NCBI GenBank assembly: GCA_036491115.1
Contig: DASXCQ010000071.1
Span: forward strand, 61,606 to 125,605
From: DATEPR01 sp036491115
GTDB lineage: Bacteria > Actinomycetota > Actinomycetes > Mycobacteriales > Pseudonocardiaceae
Length of the DNA: 64,000 nt
Direction of reading: 5' to 3'
Shown here: one piece after another, positions 1 through 9,389 of the stretch
How the letters are laid out: every line of letters starts with the position of its first letter
How positions within the stretch are numbered: position 1 is the stretch's first letter
Position numbers and translations under genes: made by a program
Notes under the pieces: model-generated
Database searches by the model: none
Told to the model about the DNA's origin: nothing
What the model saw: the letters and a program-made list of their open reading frames with translations, nothing else

Positions 1-723
1 GCCGCCGTAGAGCCGGTCGGTGACCTCGCGCAGGTCGGGGTCGTTGCCCTCGACGTCCGAGTCGAGCAGCAGCAGTGGCACCCGCCCCACCGCGGCCAGC
101 CACACCCTGGCCCGCAGCGCCCGGTCGGCGGGCATCGGCACGGCCACCGTGACCGGCTCGCCGGAGGGCTCACGCAGCGGTGTCAACGGTTGCGCGCGCG
201 GGTCGAGTTCGGGGTAGTGCTCCTGCTGCCAGCCCTCGGCGGACAGCGACTGCCGGAAGTAGCCGTGCCGGTAGAGCAGGCCCACTCCGATCAGCGGTAC
301 GCCCAGGTCGGAGGCTGCTTTGAGGTGGTCACCGGCGAGCACGCCGAGGCCGCCGGAGTAGTTCGGCAGGGTGGCGTTGACGCCGAACTCCATCGAGAAG
401 TAGGCGATGGCGGCCGGCCGGCCCGGTTCGGAGGTGTACCAGCTCGATCCGGCCAGGTAGTCGGACAGGTTCGTGGCCGCGGCGTCGCAGTCGGCCAGAA
501 AGCCCACGTCACCGGCCAGTTCGGCCAGCCGCCCGGCCGGCACCTCGGCCAGCAGGCGCAACGGATCCCCACCGGTGCTCTCCCACAGTTCGGGGGAGAC
601 GGCGGCGAACAGATCCCTGGTCGGCTGGTGCCACGTCCAGCGGAGATTGGTGGCGAGTGTGTCCAGCGCGGCCAGCCGGGCCGGGAGGCTGGCGCGGACG
701 GTCAACCGGCGAACGGCACGCAT
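1..723 (-). CDS. glgP: Alpha-glucan (maltodextrin/glycogen) phosphorylase, N-terminal part
   Basis: The minus strand reads openly from an ATG at 723 to the window edge, giving 241 codons without a stop; the rest of the gene lies to the left. The N-terminus carries the DUF3417-type region of actinobacterial GlgP (motifs LATNLRWTWH near residue 23 and SMEFGV followed by LPNYSGGLGVLAGDHLKA around residue 110). The family releases glucose-1-phosphate from alpha-glucans in the cytoplasm using pyridoxal phosphate; the PLP lysine region is outside the window. It is divergent from the glgE operon, the usual actinobacterial layout, so it probably handles the glucan made by GlgE and GlgB. Confidence 0.9.
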   Translation of the reverse strand, partial: MRAVRRLTVRASLPARLAALDTLATNLRWTWHQPTRDLFAAVSPELWESTGGDPLRLLAEVPAGRLAELAGDVGFLADCDAAATNLSDYLAGSSWYTSEPGRPAAIAYFSMEFGVNATLPNYSGGLGVLAGDHLKAASDLGVPLIGVGLLYRHGYFRQSLSAEGWQQEHYPELDPRAQPLTPLREPSGEPVTVAVPMPADRALRARVWLAAVGRVPLLLLDSDVEGNDPDLREVTDRLYGG

Positions 724-1037
724 GGCGAAAGACCCTATCCGGCGACCACTTCCGGGGCGCCGATCACCCGGTCGAGTGTCGGCAATGTCCTGATTGCGAG
801 GTTGTCCGAAGCGTTCACAGCGGGGTGTTAACGACAGGAATTGCCGACATTACGACCGAGTGACCACTCTGGACAGACCGACTCGCCGACCTCACGGAAA
901 GTCCATACGGGTGTACCGCTTCGTCGACCGGGGTAACTAGGCTGGACGGGTCCCCGATGACGGCCCGACATGGTCGACGCGGCACACTCTCGGGCACCGT
1001 GTGACGCCGTGTGGCACGGACGGAAGGAGCGTGGTCC
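724..1037. promoter_or_regulatory. Divergent intergenic region between glgP and glgE
   Basis: These 314 bases separate two divergent genes and must hold both promoters. I see only a TAGGCT -10-like hexamer at 938-943 pointing toward glgE, without a convincing -35. A good ribosome binding site (GGAAGGAG, 1022-1029) precedes the glgE ATG at 1038. I found no clear palindrome and no riboswitch-like fold. Confidence 0.35.
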
Positions 1038-3014
1038 ATGACCGGTCGGCTCGGCATCGACGACGTGACCCCGTCGGTGGGCTGTGGACGCTACCCGGCG
1101 AAAGCCGTGGTGGGAGAACATGTTCCGGTCACCGCGACGGTCTGGCGGGAAGGGCACGACGCGGTCTCGGCCACGGTCACCTGGCGCGGCCCGGACGACC
1201 GGACGGCCAGACTCACCAGAATGGCGAGCGTGGGCGCGGGCCTGGACCGGTTCGGCGCCGTGATCGCGCCGGACAGCGACGGCCTGTGGACGTACCGGGT
1301 GGACGCCTGGAGCGATCCGTGGCGGACCTGGCTGCACGCCGTCGAGGTCAAGATCGACGCCGGCCAGAGCGCCGGTGAACTGGCGAACGACCTGGAGAAC
1401 GGCGCCCGCCTGCTGGACCGGGTGTCCCGCAGGCCGGACCGGCGCCTGGACCGGGTGCTGCTGGCCGGCGCCGCGGTCGCGCTGCGCGACGAGGATCTGC
1501 CGCTGCCCGAGCGGGTCGGCCCCGCGGTGGCCGACGAGGTGCTCGCGATCATGTACGAGTACCCGGTGCGCGAACTGGTCACCAAGGGCCGGATGATGCA
1601 GCTGCTGGTGGACCGCAAGCGCGCCGCCTTCGGATCCTGGTACGAGCTGTTCCCCCGCTCGACCGGCGGTGTCGACGAGTCCGGCCGGCCGGTGCACGGC
1701 ACGTTCGCCACCGCGACCGGCGCGCTGGACCGCGTTGCCGACATGGGCTTCGACGTCGTCTACCTGCCGCCCATCCACCCGATCGGCCGGGTCAACCGCA
1801 AGGGCTCGAACAACACGCTGGCGGCCGGACCGGAGGACGTCGGCTCGCCGTGGGCGATCGGCGCCGACGAGGGTGGCCACGACTCGATCCATCCGCAGCT
1901 GGGCACCGAGGAGGACTTCGACGCCTTCGTCGCGCGGGCTGGTGAACTCGGCATGGAGGTCGCGCTCGACCTGGCCCTGAACGCCGCGCCGGACCACCCG
2001 TGGGTGCTCAAGTACCCGGAGTTCTTCACCACCCGGCCGGACGGCACCGTCGCCTATGCCGAGAACCCGCCGAAGAAGTACCAGGACATCTTCCCGTTCA
2101 ACTTCGACAACGACCCGCAGGGCATCTACACCGAGGTGCTGCGGGTGGTCCTGCACTGGGTGGACCACGGGGTGCGGATCTTCCGGGTGGACAACCCGCA
2201 CACCAAGCCGCCGGACTTCTGGGCCCGCCTGATCGACTCGGTCAAGGACGCGCACCCCGACGTGCTGTTCCTGTCCGAGGCGTTCACCCGGCCCGCGGTG
2301 CTGTGGGGCCTGGCGCGGCTGGGCTTCACCCAGAGTTACACCTACTTCACTTGGCGTATCACCAAGGAGGAACTGGTCGAGTTCGGCGTCGACCTGCTCG
2401 CCCACATCGACGACGGCCGGCCGAACCTGTTCGTGAACACCCCGGACATCCTGCACGCGTCGCTGCAGCAGGGTGGCCCGGCGATGTTCGCGCTGCGCGC
2501 CGCGCTGGCCGCCACCATGTCGCCGTCCTGGGGCGTGTACTCCGGTTACGAGCTGTTCGAGCACCTGCCGGTGCGCGAGGGCAGCGAGGAGTACCTGAAC
2601 TCGGAGAAGTACGAACTGCGGCCCAGGGACTTCGCGGGCGCGCTGGCCGAGGGCCGCTCGCTGGAGCCGTGGCTGCGCACGCTGAACGAGATCCGCCGGG
2701 CGCACCCGGCGTTGCAGCAGCTGCGCACCCTGCGGTTCCACCACGTGGACAACGACGCCCTGATCGCCTACTCCAAGCAGGACCCGGCCACCGGTGACAC
2801 CGTCGTCTCGGTGATCACCCTGGATCCCTTCGTGGCCCAGGAGGGCACCCTGTGGCTGGACCTGCCGTCATTGGGTTTCGAGTGGCAGGACCGGCTGCTC
2901 GCGCACGACGAGGTCACCGGCGAGACGTGGGACTGGGGCCAGGCCAACTACGTGCGGCTCGAGCCGTGGCGGGCGGTGGCGCACGTGGTCGGCGTACGAC
3001 GATCCGAAGTGTGA
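1038..3014 (+). CDS. glgE: Maltosyltransferase GlgE (alpha-1,4-glucan:maltose-1-phosphate maltosyltransferase)
   Basis: 658 residues, a normal GlgE length. An N-terminal all-beta domain is followed by a GH13 barrel. The family-specific sequence FRVDNPHTKPPDFW holds the nucleophile Asp385, and LSEAFTRP holds the acid/base Glu414. GlgE adds maltose units from maltose-1-phosphate to the non-reducing end of alpha-glucan in the cytosol. The ATG at 1038 was chosen over an upstream in-frame codon at 1011 because of the GGAAGGAG site 8 bases ahead. It is the first gene of a tight glgE-treS-mak-glgB operon. Confidence 0.95.
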   Translation: MTGRLGIDDVTPSVGCGRYPAKAVVGEHVPVTATVWREGHDAVSATVTWRGPDDRTARLTRMASVGAGLDRFGAVIAPDSDGLWTYRVDAWSDPWRTWLHAVEVKIDAGQSAGELANDLENGARLLDRVSRRPDRRLDRVLLAGAAVALRDEDLPLPERVGPAVADEVLAIMYEYPVRELVTKGRMMQLLVDRKRAAFGSWYELFPRSTGGVDESGRPVHGTFATATGALDRVADMGFDVVYLPPIHPIGRVNRKGSNNTLAAGPEDVGSPWAIGADEGGHDSIHPQLGTEEDFDAFVARAGELGMEVALDLALNAAPDHPWVLKYPEFFTTRPDGTVAYAENPPKKYQDIFPFNFDNDPQGIYTEVLRVVLHWVDHGVRIFRVDNPHTKPPDFWARLIDSVKDAHPDVLFLSEAFTRPAVLWGLARLGFTQSYTYFTWRITKEELVEFGVDLLAHIDDGRPNLFVNTPDILHASLQQGGPAMFALRAALAATMSPSWGVYSGYELFEHLPVREGSEEYLNSEKYELRPRDFAGALAEGRSLEPWLRTLNEIRRAHPALQQLRTLRFHHVDNDALIAYSKQDPATGDTVVSVITLDPFVAQEGTLWLDLPSLGFEWQDRLLAHDEVTGETWDWGQANYVRLEPWRAVAHVVGVRRSEV

Positions 3015-3104
3015 CCGGACCCGGGCCCAGCGCACGTCCTCTCCCCACACCCCGCGTCCCCCCGGCGCAGGGTGAGCCCCGCTCACGCCGACGAGGTGGA
3101 ACTC

Positions 3105-4943
3105 GTGATCGAAGACCCTCTCACCGACGCATTCCAGCAGGAGACCCACCGGCCGGACGCGGCACTCGGCCTGGAGGGTGTGCCGCACACCGGTGAGTCC
3201 ATCACCGCGGACGGCATGCTCGTCGAACCGAACTCGGCGGACTTCGTCTCGGCCATGGAGGCACCCGGTGTGCCGGAGTGGTTCAAGGGCGCCGTGTTCT
3301 ACGAGGTGCTGGTCCGGGCGTTCAGTGACTCCAACGGGGACGGCACCGGCGACCTGCGTGGTCTGGCCGGCAAGCTGGACTATCTGCAGTGGCTCGGCGT
3401 GGACTGCCTGTGGCTGCCGCCGTTCTACGCGTCGCCGCTGCGTGACGGCGGCTACGACATCAGCGATTTCCGTGCCGTGCTGCCGGAGTTCGGCAGTGTC
3501 GAGGACTTCGTGTACCTGTTGGACGAGGCACACGCCAGGGGCATCAGGGTGATCACCGACCTGGTGCTCAACCACACGTCCGACGCGCACCCGTGGTTCC
3601 AGCAGTCGCGGACCGAACCGGACGGTCCGTACGGCAACTTCTATGTGTGGAGCGACGACGACTCCCGCTACGCCGAGGCGCGGATCATCTTCGTGGACAC
3701 GGAGACGTCGAACTGGACGTACGACCCGGTCCGCGGGCAGTTCTACTGGCACCGGTTCTTCGCCCACCAGCCGGACCTGAACTACGAGAACACCGACGTG
3801 CAGGACGCCATGTTGGACGTGCTGCGGTTCTGGCTGGACCTGGGGATCGACGGGTTCCGGTTGGACGCGGTGCCGTACCTGTTCGAACAGGAGGGCACCA
3901 ACTGCGAGAACCTGCCGCGCACGCACGACTTCCTGAGGCGCTGCCGCAAGGTGGTCAACGACGAGTTCCCCGGCCGGGTGCTGCTGGCCGAGGCGAACCA
4001 GTGGCCATCGGATGTGGTGGCGTACTTCGGTGATCCGTCGGTGGGCGGCGACGAGTGCCACATGGCGTTCCATTTCCCGTTGATGCCACGGCTGTTCATG
4101 GCCGTGCGGCGGGAGAGTCGGTTCCCCATCTCGGAAATCCTGTCCCAGACGCCGGAGATCCCGTCCGGCTGCCAGTGGGGGATCTTCCTGCGCAACCACG
4201 ACGAGTTGACGCTGGAGATGGTCACCGACGACGAACGCGACTACATGTACGCCGAGTACGCCAAGGATCCCCGGATGAAGGCGAACATCGGCATTCGCCG
4301 CAGGCTGGCTCCGCTGCTGGACAACGATCGCAACCAGCAGGAGCTGTTCACGGCGATGTTGCTGTCGTTGCCCGGTTCTCCGGTGCTGTACTACGGTGAC
4401 GAGATCGGCATGGGCGACAACATCTGGCTCGGCGACCGGGACGCGGTGCGGACGCCCATGCAGTGGACGCCGGACCGCAACGCCGGCTTCTCCGGCTGCG
4501 ACCCGGGCCGGATCTACCTGCCGGTGATCATGGACCCGATCTACGGCTACCAGGGCATCAACGTCGAGTCACAGACGAACAACCCGTCGTCGCTGCTGCA
4601 CTGGACCCGGCGGATGATCGAGGTGCGCAAGCAGCACCCCGCGTTCGCCGAGGGCAAGTTCGTCGATCTCGGCGGGTCCAACCCGAGCGTGCTGGCCTAC
4701 CAGCGCAGTTGGCGCAGGCCGGACGGGCGCGAGGACGTGGTGTTGTGCGTGAACAACCTGTCGCGCTTCCCGCAGCCGGTGGAGCTGGACCTGTCGGCGC
4801 ATCGGGAGTGCACGCCCATCGAACTCACCGGCGGGGTCCGATTCCCTAGGATAGGTGACCTGTCGTACCTGCTCACGTTGCCTGGCCATGGCTTCTACTG
4901 GTTCCAGCTCGTCGAGCCGGGCAACGAGACCGAACCGAGGTGA
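3105..4943 (+). CDS. treS: Trehalose synthase TreS (maltose alpha-D-glucosyltransferase)
   Basis: GH13 enzyme that interconverts trehalose and maltose and supplies maltose to the maltokinase. Catalytic residues are visible: nucleophile in GFRLDAVPYL (Asp254), acid/base in LLAEANQWP (Glu296) and RNHDE (Asp366). Their spacing (42 and 70) equals that I recall for mycobacterial TreS. It is not fused to a maltokinase, unlike some homologues; the kinase follows as a separate gene. I prefer the GTG at 3105 (GAGGTGG site 7 bases upstream); another GTG at 3072 has no visible ribosome site and would add 11 residues. Confidence 0.95.
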   Translation: MIEDPLTDAFQQETHRPDAALGLEGVPHTGESITADGMLVEPNSADFVSAMEAPGVPEWFKGAVFYEVLVRAFSDSNGDGTGDLRGLAGKLDYLQWLGVDCLWLPPFYASPLRDGGYDISDFRAVLPEFGSVEDFVYLLDEAHARGIRVITDLVLNHTSDAHPWFQQSRTEPDGPYGNFYVWSDDDSRYAEARIIFVDTETSNWTYDPVRGQFYWHRFFAHQPDLNYENTDVQDAMLDVLRFWLDLGIDGFRLDAVPYLFEQEGTNCENLPRTHDFLRRCRKVVNDEFPGRVLLAEANQWPSDVVAYFGDPSVGGDECHMAFHFPLMPRLFMAVRRESRFPISEILSQTPEIPSGCQWGIFLRNHDELTLEMVTDDERDYMYAEYAKDPRMKANIGIRRRLAPLLDNDRNQQELFTAMLLSLPGSPVLYYGDEIGMGDNIWLGDRDAVRTPMQWTPDRNAGFSGCDPGRIYLPVIMDPIYGYQGINVESQTNNPSSLLHWTRRMIEVRKQHPAFAEGKFVDLGGSNPSVLAYQRSWRRPDGREDVVLCVNNLSRFPQPVELDLSAHRECTPIELTGGVRFPRIGDLSYLLTLPGHGFYWFQLVEPGNETEPR

Positions 4944-4948
4944 GGCAC

Positions 4949-6346
4949 GTGACCGATCAGGCACAGTTGGCCAACCTGGTCGACAAGGTGGTCACCGAAC
5001 TCCCGGCGTGGTTGCCCGGCCAGCGGTGGTTCGCCGGCAAGGACCGCCCGGTGACCGCGGTGCGACCGGTCTCGTGGACGCGGCTGCGCGACGGCGACCC
5101 GATGCTGTTGCACATGGTCGTCGAGGTGATCCAGGACGACCGCAGCGAGCAGTACCAGCTGCTGATCGGCTGCGGCTCGCAGCTGCCGGAGCACCTGGGT
5201 GCCAGTTGGCTGGGCAACGACGGCGGCCTGGTGTGCTACGAGGCAGCAGGCGACGCCGACCTGACCGCCAGGCTGCTGGATCTGATGGTGGACGGGCGGC
5301 GGGTGGGCCCGCTGACCTTCGAGCACGAGCCGGACATCACACTGACCGGTGACCTGCGGGCCCGGCCGGTGATCGCCGAGCAGAGCAACACGTCGCTGGT
5401 GTTCGGCAGCCAGTACATCCTGAAGCTCTACCGCAAGCTGGCCCCTGGCCTGAACCCCGACCTGAAGCTGCACCGGGCGCTGCGCGGTGTCGGCAGCGAC
5501 CACATCGCGCCGCCACTCGGCTCGATCAGCGGCGATCTCGGCGGTGCCGAGCCGACCACGGTCGCGATGTTGCAGCAGTTCGTCGGCGACGCCGTCGACG
5601 GCTGGGCGATGGCCACCACGAGCGTGCGCGACCTGATGGCCGAGCCGGAGCTGGGCGCGTCCGAGGTGGGTGGCGACTTCGCCGGTGAGGCGCAGCGGCT
5701 GGGCCACGCCGTCGCCGCCGTGCACGCCGAACTGCGCACCGCGCTGGGTCAGCACGAGGTGGACGCCGACGAGTTCGACCGGACGGTGGCCGCGATGGCC
5801 GGCCGGCTGGACGTGGTGGCCGCCCAGGTGCCCGAACTGGTGCCGATGGTGCCGTCGCTGCGCGCGGCGTTCGAGAAGGTCCGCGAGGTCAAGGCGCCGG
5901 TGTACATGCAGTTCATCCACGGCGACCTGCACCTGGGCCAGGTGCTGCGCACCGCCAACGGCTGGCTGCTGATCGACTTCGAGGGCGAGCCCGCCGCACC
6001 GCCCGCCGAACGCGGCGTGCTGCGCTCCCCGCTGCGGGACGTGGCCGGCATGCTGCGCTCGTTCGACTACGCGGCCCACCAGATGCTGGTCGGCCAGCCG
6101 GAAGAGGACGAACACCTGACCGAGAGCGCGCTGGAGTGGTCGCGCCGCAACCGGGCCGCGTTCTGCGACGGCTACGCCGAGGTGGACGTCGAGTCGATCG
6201 GCGACCCCCGCGCGCACGGTGACCTGCTGCGCGCGTTCGAACTGGACAAGGCCGTGTACGAGGTGGCGTACGAGCACGCCAACCGTCCGGAGTGGCTTGC
6301 GGTGCCGCTGTCCTCGATCAGCAGGCTGACCACCGGAGGCGAGTGA
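4949..6346 (+). CDS. mak: Maltokinase (Mak/Pep2)
   Basis: 465 residues with an aminoglycoside-phosphotransferase-like kinase fold. It phosphorylates maltose to maltose-1-phosphate, the GlgE donor. The catalytic loop HGDLHLGQ (Asp326) and the metal-binding segment LLIDFEGEP (Asp343) are intact. The N-terminal cap has the family sequence LPAWLPGQRWFAGKDRPV. The GTG at 4949 is favoured because GAGGTGAGG lies just upstream; the GTG at 4940 overlaps the treS stop and is also possible. It sits 5 bases after treS and 2 bases before glgB, consistent with translational coupling. Confidence 0.93.
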   Translation: MTDQAQLANLVDKVVTELPAWLPGQRWFAGKDRPVTAVRPVSWTRLRDGDPMLLHMVVEVIQDDRSEQYQLLIGCGSQLPEHLGASWLGNDGGLVCYEAAGDADLTARLLDLMVDGRRVGPLTFEHEPDITLTGDLRARPVIAEQSNTSLVFGSQYILKLYRKLAPGLNPDLKLHRALRGVGSDHIAPPLGSISGDLGGAEPTTVAMLQQFVGDAVDGWAMATTSVRDLMAEPELGASEVGGDFAGEAQRLGHAVAAVHAELRTALGQHEVDADEFDRTVAAMAGRLDVVAAQVPELVPMVPSLRAAFEKVREVKAPVYMQFIHGDLHLGQVLRTANGWLLIDFEGEPAAPPAERGVLRSPLRDVAGMLRSFDYAAHQMLVGQPEEDEHLTESALEWSRRNRAAFCDGYAEVDVESIGDPRAHGDLLRAFELDKAVYEVAYEHANRPEWLAVPLSSISRLTTGGE

Positions 6347-6348
6347 CC

Positions 6349-8574
6349 ATGAACACTGTCCCTGACGTGTCCACCGGTGTGGTGCCGGCGCCGCACGACG
6401 TCGAGCGCCTGCTGGCCGGTGCGCACCACGACCCGCACTCCGTGCTCGGCGTGCACCGGGTGACCGGCGGCCTGGCCGCCAGGGCGCTGCGGCCGGGCGC
6501 GGACTCCGTCACGCTGGTGGCCGGTGACCACATGCGGGTACCGCTGAGCAGGGTCGCCGACGGCATGTTCGCCGGCGCGCTGGCCGAACATCCCGGGTCG
6601 TACCTGCTGGAGGTGGAGTACGACGGCAACGTCGTCACCGTGGACGACGCGTATCGCTGGCTGCCCACGGTCGGCGAGCTGGACCTGCACCTGATCGCCG
6701 AGGGCAGGCACGAGCGGCTGTGGCACGTGCTCGGCGCGCACCCCCGGTCCTACGACACACCCACGGGCACGGTGGACGGCGTCTCGTTCGCGGTGTGGGC
6801 GCCCACGGCGAGGGGCGTGCGGGTCACCGGTGACTTCGACGGCTGGGACGGGCGGGCGAATCCGTTGCGCTCCTTGGGTTCCAGCGGTGTGTGGGAGGTG
6901 TTCCTGCCCAACGTGCCGGTCGGCGCCAGGTACAAGTTCCGGATCTTCGGCGCGGATGGCGCGTGGCACGAGAAGGCCGACCCGATGGCGTTCGCCACCG
7001 AGCGCCCACCGGCCACGGCATCCGTGGTGACACGGTCGACCTACGGGTGGGGCGACGACGAGTGGCTGGCCCGCCGGGCAGCCACCCAGTGGGCGGACGC
7101 GCCGATGAGCGTCTACGAGGTGCACCTCGGCTCGTGGCGGCAGGGCCTGAACTACCGCGAACTGGCCGATCAGCTCGCCGACTACGTGTCCGCAACCGGT
7201 TTCACCCACGTCGAACTGCTGCCGGTGGCCGAGCACCCGTTCGGCGGTTCCTGGGGCTACCAGGTCACCTCCTACTACGCGCCCACGTCGCGGTTCGGCA
7301 GCCCGGACGACTTCCGCTACTTCGTCGACCGCCTGCACCAGCGCGGCATCGGCGTCCTCGCCGACTGGGTGCCGGCGCACTTCCCCCGGGACAGCTGGGC
7401 GCTGGCCAAGTTCGACGGCTCGCCGCTGTACGAGCACAGCGACCCGCGCCGCGGCGAGCACCCCGACTGGGGCACGCTGATCTTCGACTTCGGCCGCAAC
7501 GAGGTGCGCAACTTCCTGGTCGCCAACGCCCTGTACTGGATCGACGAGTTCCACCTGGACGGGCTGCGGGTGGACGCGGTCGCGTCGATGCTGTACCTGG
7601 ACTACTCGCGGGACGAGTGGCTGCCCAACGAGTACGGCGGCCGGGAGAACCTGGACGCCGTGCGGTTCCTGCAGGAACTCAACGCCACCGTCTACCGCGA
7701 GCACCCGGGCGCGGTGATGGTCGCCGAGGAGTCCACGGCGTGGCCCGGCGTGACCCGGCCGACCCATCTGGGCGGTCTGGGTTTCGGGTTCAAGTGGAAC
7801 ATGGGCTGGATGCACGACACGCTGCACTACCTGTCCCGCGACCCGATCCACCGCTCGTTCCACCACAACGAGATGACGTTCTCCATGGTCTACGCCTGGA
7901 CCGAGAACTTCGTGCAGCCGCTGTCGCACGACGAGGTCGTGCACGGCAAGGGTTCGCTGTGGCAGCGGATGCCCGGCGACGACTGGAACAAGGCCGCCGG
8001 CCTGCGGTCACTGCTGGCATTCATGTGGGCGCACCCGGGCAAGCAACTGCTGTTCATGGGCGGCGAGTTCGGCCAGCCCAGCGAGTGGTCGGAATCCCGG
8101 TCGCTGGAGTGGGGGCTGCTGGAACAGCCGCTGCACCGTGGTGTCCGGGACCTGGTGCGCGACCTGAACCTGCTGTACCGCTCGTCGCCGGCACTGTTCA
8201 GTGAGGACACCCGGCCCAGCGGCTTCCGGTGGATCGACGCCAACGACTCGGCCGGCAACGTGCTCAGCTTCCTGCGCAAGGGCCTCGACGGTTCGGTGGT
8301 CGCGTGTGTGGCGAACTTCGCCGGTGTGCCGCACGAGGACTACCGCGTCGGGCTGCCGGCCGCCGGGGAGTGGCTGGAGGTCCTGAACACCGATGCCGAC
8401 CTCTACGGCGGGTCCGGTGTGGGCAACATGGGCCGGGTGGTCGCGGAGGACAAGCCGTGGCACGGCCTGCCGGCGTCGGTCGTGCTCCGGTTGCCGCCCA
8501 GCGGTGTGCTGTTCCTGGTGCCGTCGGCGACCACCGTGGCCGAACTGGTTGTTGCGTCCGATCAGGACGGTTGA
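6349..8574 (+). CDS. glgB: 1,4-alpha-glucan branching enzyme GlgB
   Basis: 741 residues. Two N-terminal beta domains (CBM48-like, GVSFAVWAPTARGVRVTGDF near residue 145-165) precede a GH13 barrel. Visible catalytic motifs are GLRVDAVASMLY (Asp409), VAEESTAW and LSHDEVVHG, plus HFPRD and the FMGGEFGQ segment typical of GlgB. It makes alpha-1,6 branches in the glucan extended by GlgE. The ATG at 6349 has GGAGG 9 bases upstream and starts 2 bases after the mak stop. It is the last gene of the operon; I see no strong terminator directly after it. Confidence 0.95.
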   Translation: MNTVPDVSTGVVPAPHDVERLLAGAHHDPHSVLGVHRVTGGLAARALRPGADSVTLVAGDHMRVPLSRVADGMFAGALAEHPGSYLLEVEYDGNVVTVDDAYRWLPTVGELDLHLIAEGRHERLWHVLGAHPRSYDTPTGTVDGVSFAVWAPTARGVRVTGDFDGWDGRANPLRSLGSSGVWEVFLPNVPVGARYKFRIFGADGAWHEKADPMAFATERPPATASVVTRSTYGWGDDEWLARRAATQWADAPMSVYEVHLGSWRQGLNYRELADQLADYVSATGFTHVELLPVAEHPFGGSWGYQVTSYYAPTSRFGSPDDFRYFVDRLHQRGIGVLADWVPAHFPRDSWALAKFDGSPLYEHSDPRRGEHPDWGTLIFDFGRNEVRNFLVANALYWIDEFHLDGLRVDAVASMLYLDYSRDEWLPNEYGGRENLDAVRFLQELNATVYREHPGAVMVAEESTAWPGVTRPTHLGGLGFGFKWNMGWMHDTLHYLSRDPIHRSFHHNEMTFSMVYAWTENFVQPLSHDEVVHGKGSLWQRMPGDDWNKAAGLRSLLAFMWAHPGKQLLFMGGEFGQPSEWSESRSLEWGLLEQPLHRGVRDLVRDLNLLYRSSPALFSEDTRPSGFRWIDANDSAGNVLSFLRKGLDGSVVACVANFAGVPHEDYRVGLPAAGEWLEVLNTDADLYGGSGVGNMGRVVAEDKPWHGLPASVVLRLPPSGVLFLVPSATTVAELVVASDQDG

Positions 8575-8891
8575 CCGACCGGCGGCCCGCACGGATGGAA
8601 CGTCTGGACCGGGTCTTTCGGCTTTGCTGACGACAGGTAGGCAACACACGCAACTTATTCCCAAGTCCCACCGTAACTGGTCTGTTGACGACATCGCTGG
8701 GGTCAGCAATTCCATCGGATGTGGCCGGTGGACCCCGGTTTCAACTATAGTTGCTTTACGCGAGATAACGTCATCCCGTGTCGACACGCCAAAGAGATGA
8801 CAAGAGGCTCTATCTTCCCACGGGAATTGGGTCTGGGCCACGCACGGATACTCGGGTGCACCGCGACGCACCGGCTGGGTAGGGTCGGCCA
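8575..8891. promoter_or_regulatory. Intergenic region with perfect palindrome CAACTATAGTTG (8742-8753)
   Basis: 317 bases without a convincing gene between glgB and the GNAT gene. A perfect 12-base palindrome at 8742-8753 lies in the least GC-rich part of the stretch and is followed by GCTTTACG, so it could be an operator over a promoter for the acetyltransferase. The distance to the start codon (about 140 bases) is long. No factor can be named from sequence. Confidence 0.35.
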
Positions 8892-9389
8892 ATGCCTGAG
8901 CTGGAACAACTGCACGCTGGGCATGCCCCGGCCGTCCTGGACTTCGAACTGGCGAACCGCACCTACTTCGCCGCCTCGATCTCCGACCGTGGCGACGCCT
9001 TCTTCGAGCAGTTCGCCGACCAGTACGACGCCCTGCTGGCCGAGCAGGACGCCGGCCTCCGCGCCTGGTACGTGCTCGTCGCCGACGACGGCTCGGTGCT
9101 GGGCAGGTTCAATCTGTACAACATCAAGGACGGCACCGCGGAAGTGGGCTACCGGATCGCGCAACACGCCGCCGGCCGTGGCGTGGCGACCGCGGCCGTC
9201 CAGGAGCTGTGTCGGCTGGCCACGACACGGCACGGGCTGCGCGCCCTGCGGGCGGCGACCTCCCACGCGAATGTCGCGTCCCAGAGGGTGCTGACCAAGG
9301 CCGGTTTCGTCGCGGTCGGCCCAGCCGACCCGTCCGACATCGGCGGCAAGGAGGGAACCTGGTACCAGCGTGACCTGGTACCGGACTAG
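8892..9389 (+). CDS. GNAT-family N-acetyltransferase (RimJ/RimL-like)
   Basis: 165 residues with the single-domain GNAT fold. The acetyl-CoA loop is in YRIAQHAAGRGVATAAVQEL (residues about 83-102), followed by the C-terminal strand-helix pattern HANVASQRVLTKAGF typical of RimJ/RimL-like ribosomal-protein or small-molecule acetyltransferases. The substrate cannot be predicted. It stands alone and overlaps the end of the convergent epimerase gene by 4 bases. Confidence 0.85.
   Translation: MPELEQLHAGHAPAVLDFELANRTYFAASISDRGDAFFEQFADQYDALLAEQDAGLRAWYVLVADDGSVLGRFNLYNIKDGTAEVGYRIAQHAAGRGVATAAVQELCRLATTRHGLRALRAATSHANVASQRVLTKAGFVAVGPADPSDIGGKEGTWYQRDLVPD

Noticed and set aside
828..2744. 638-codon antisense frame over glgE
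   Set aside because: Composition is typical of a shadow frame and it crosses both the promoter region and the well-supported glgE gene.
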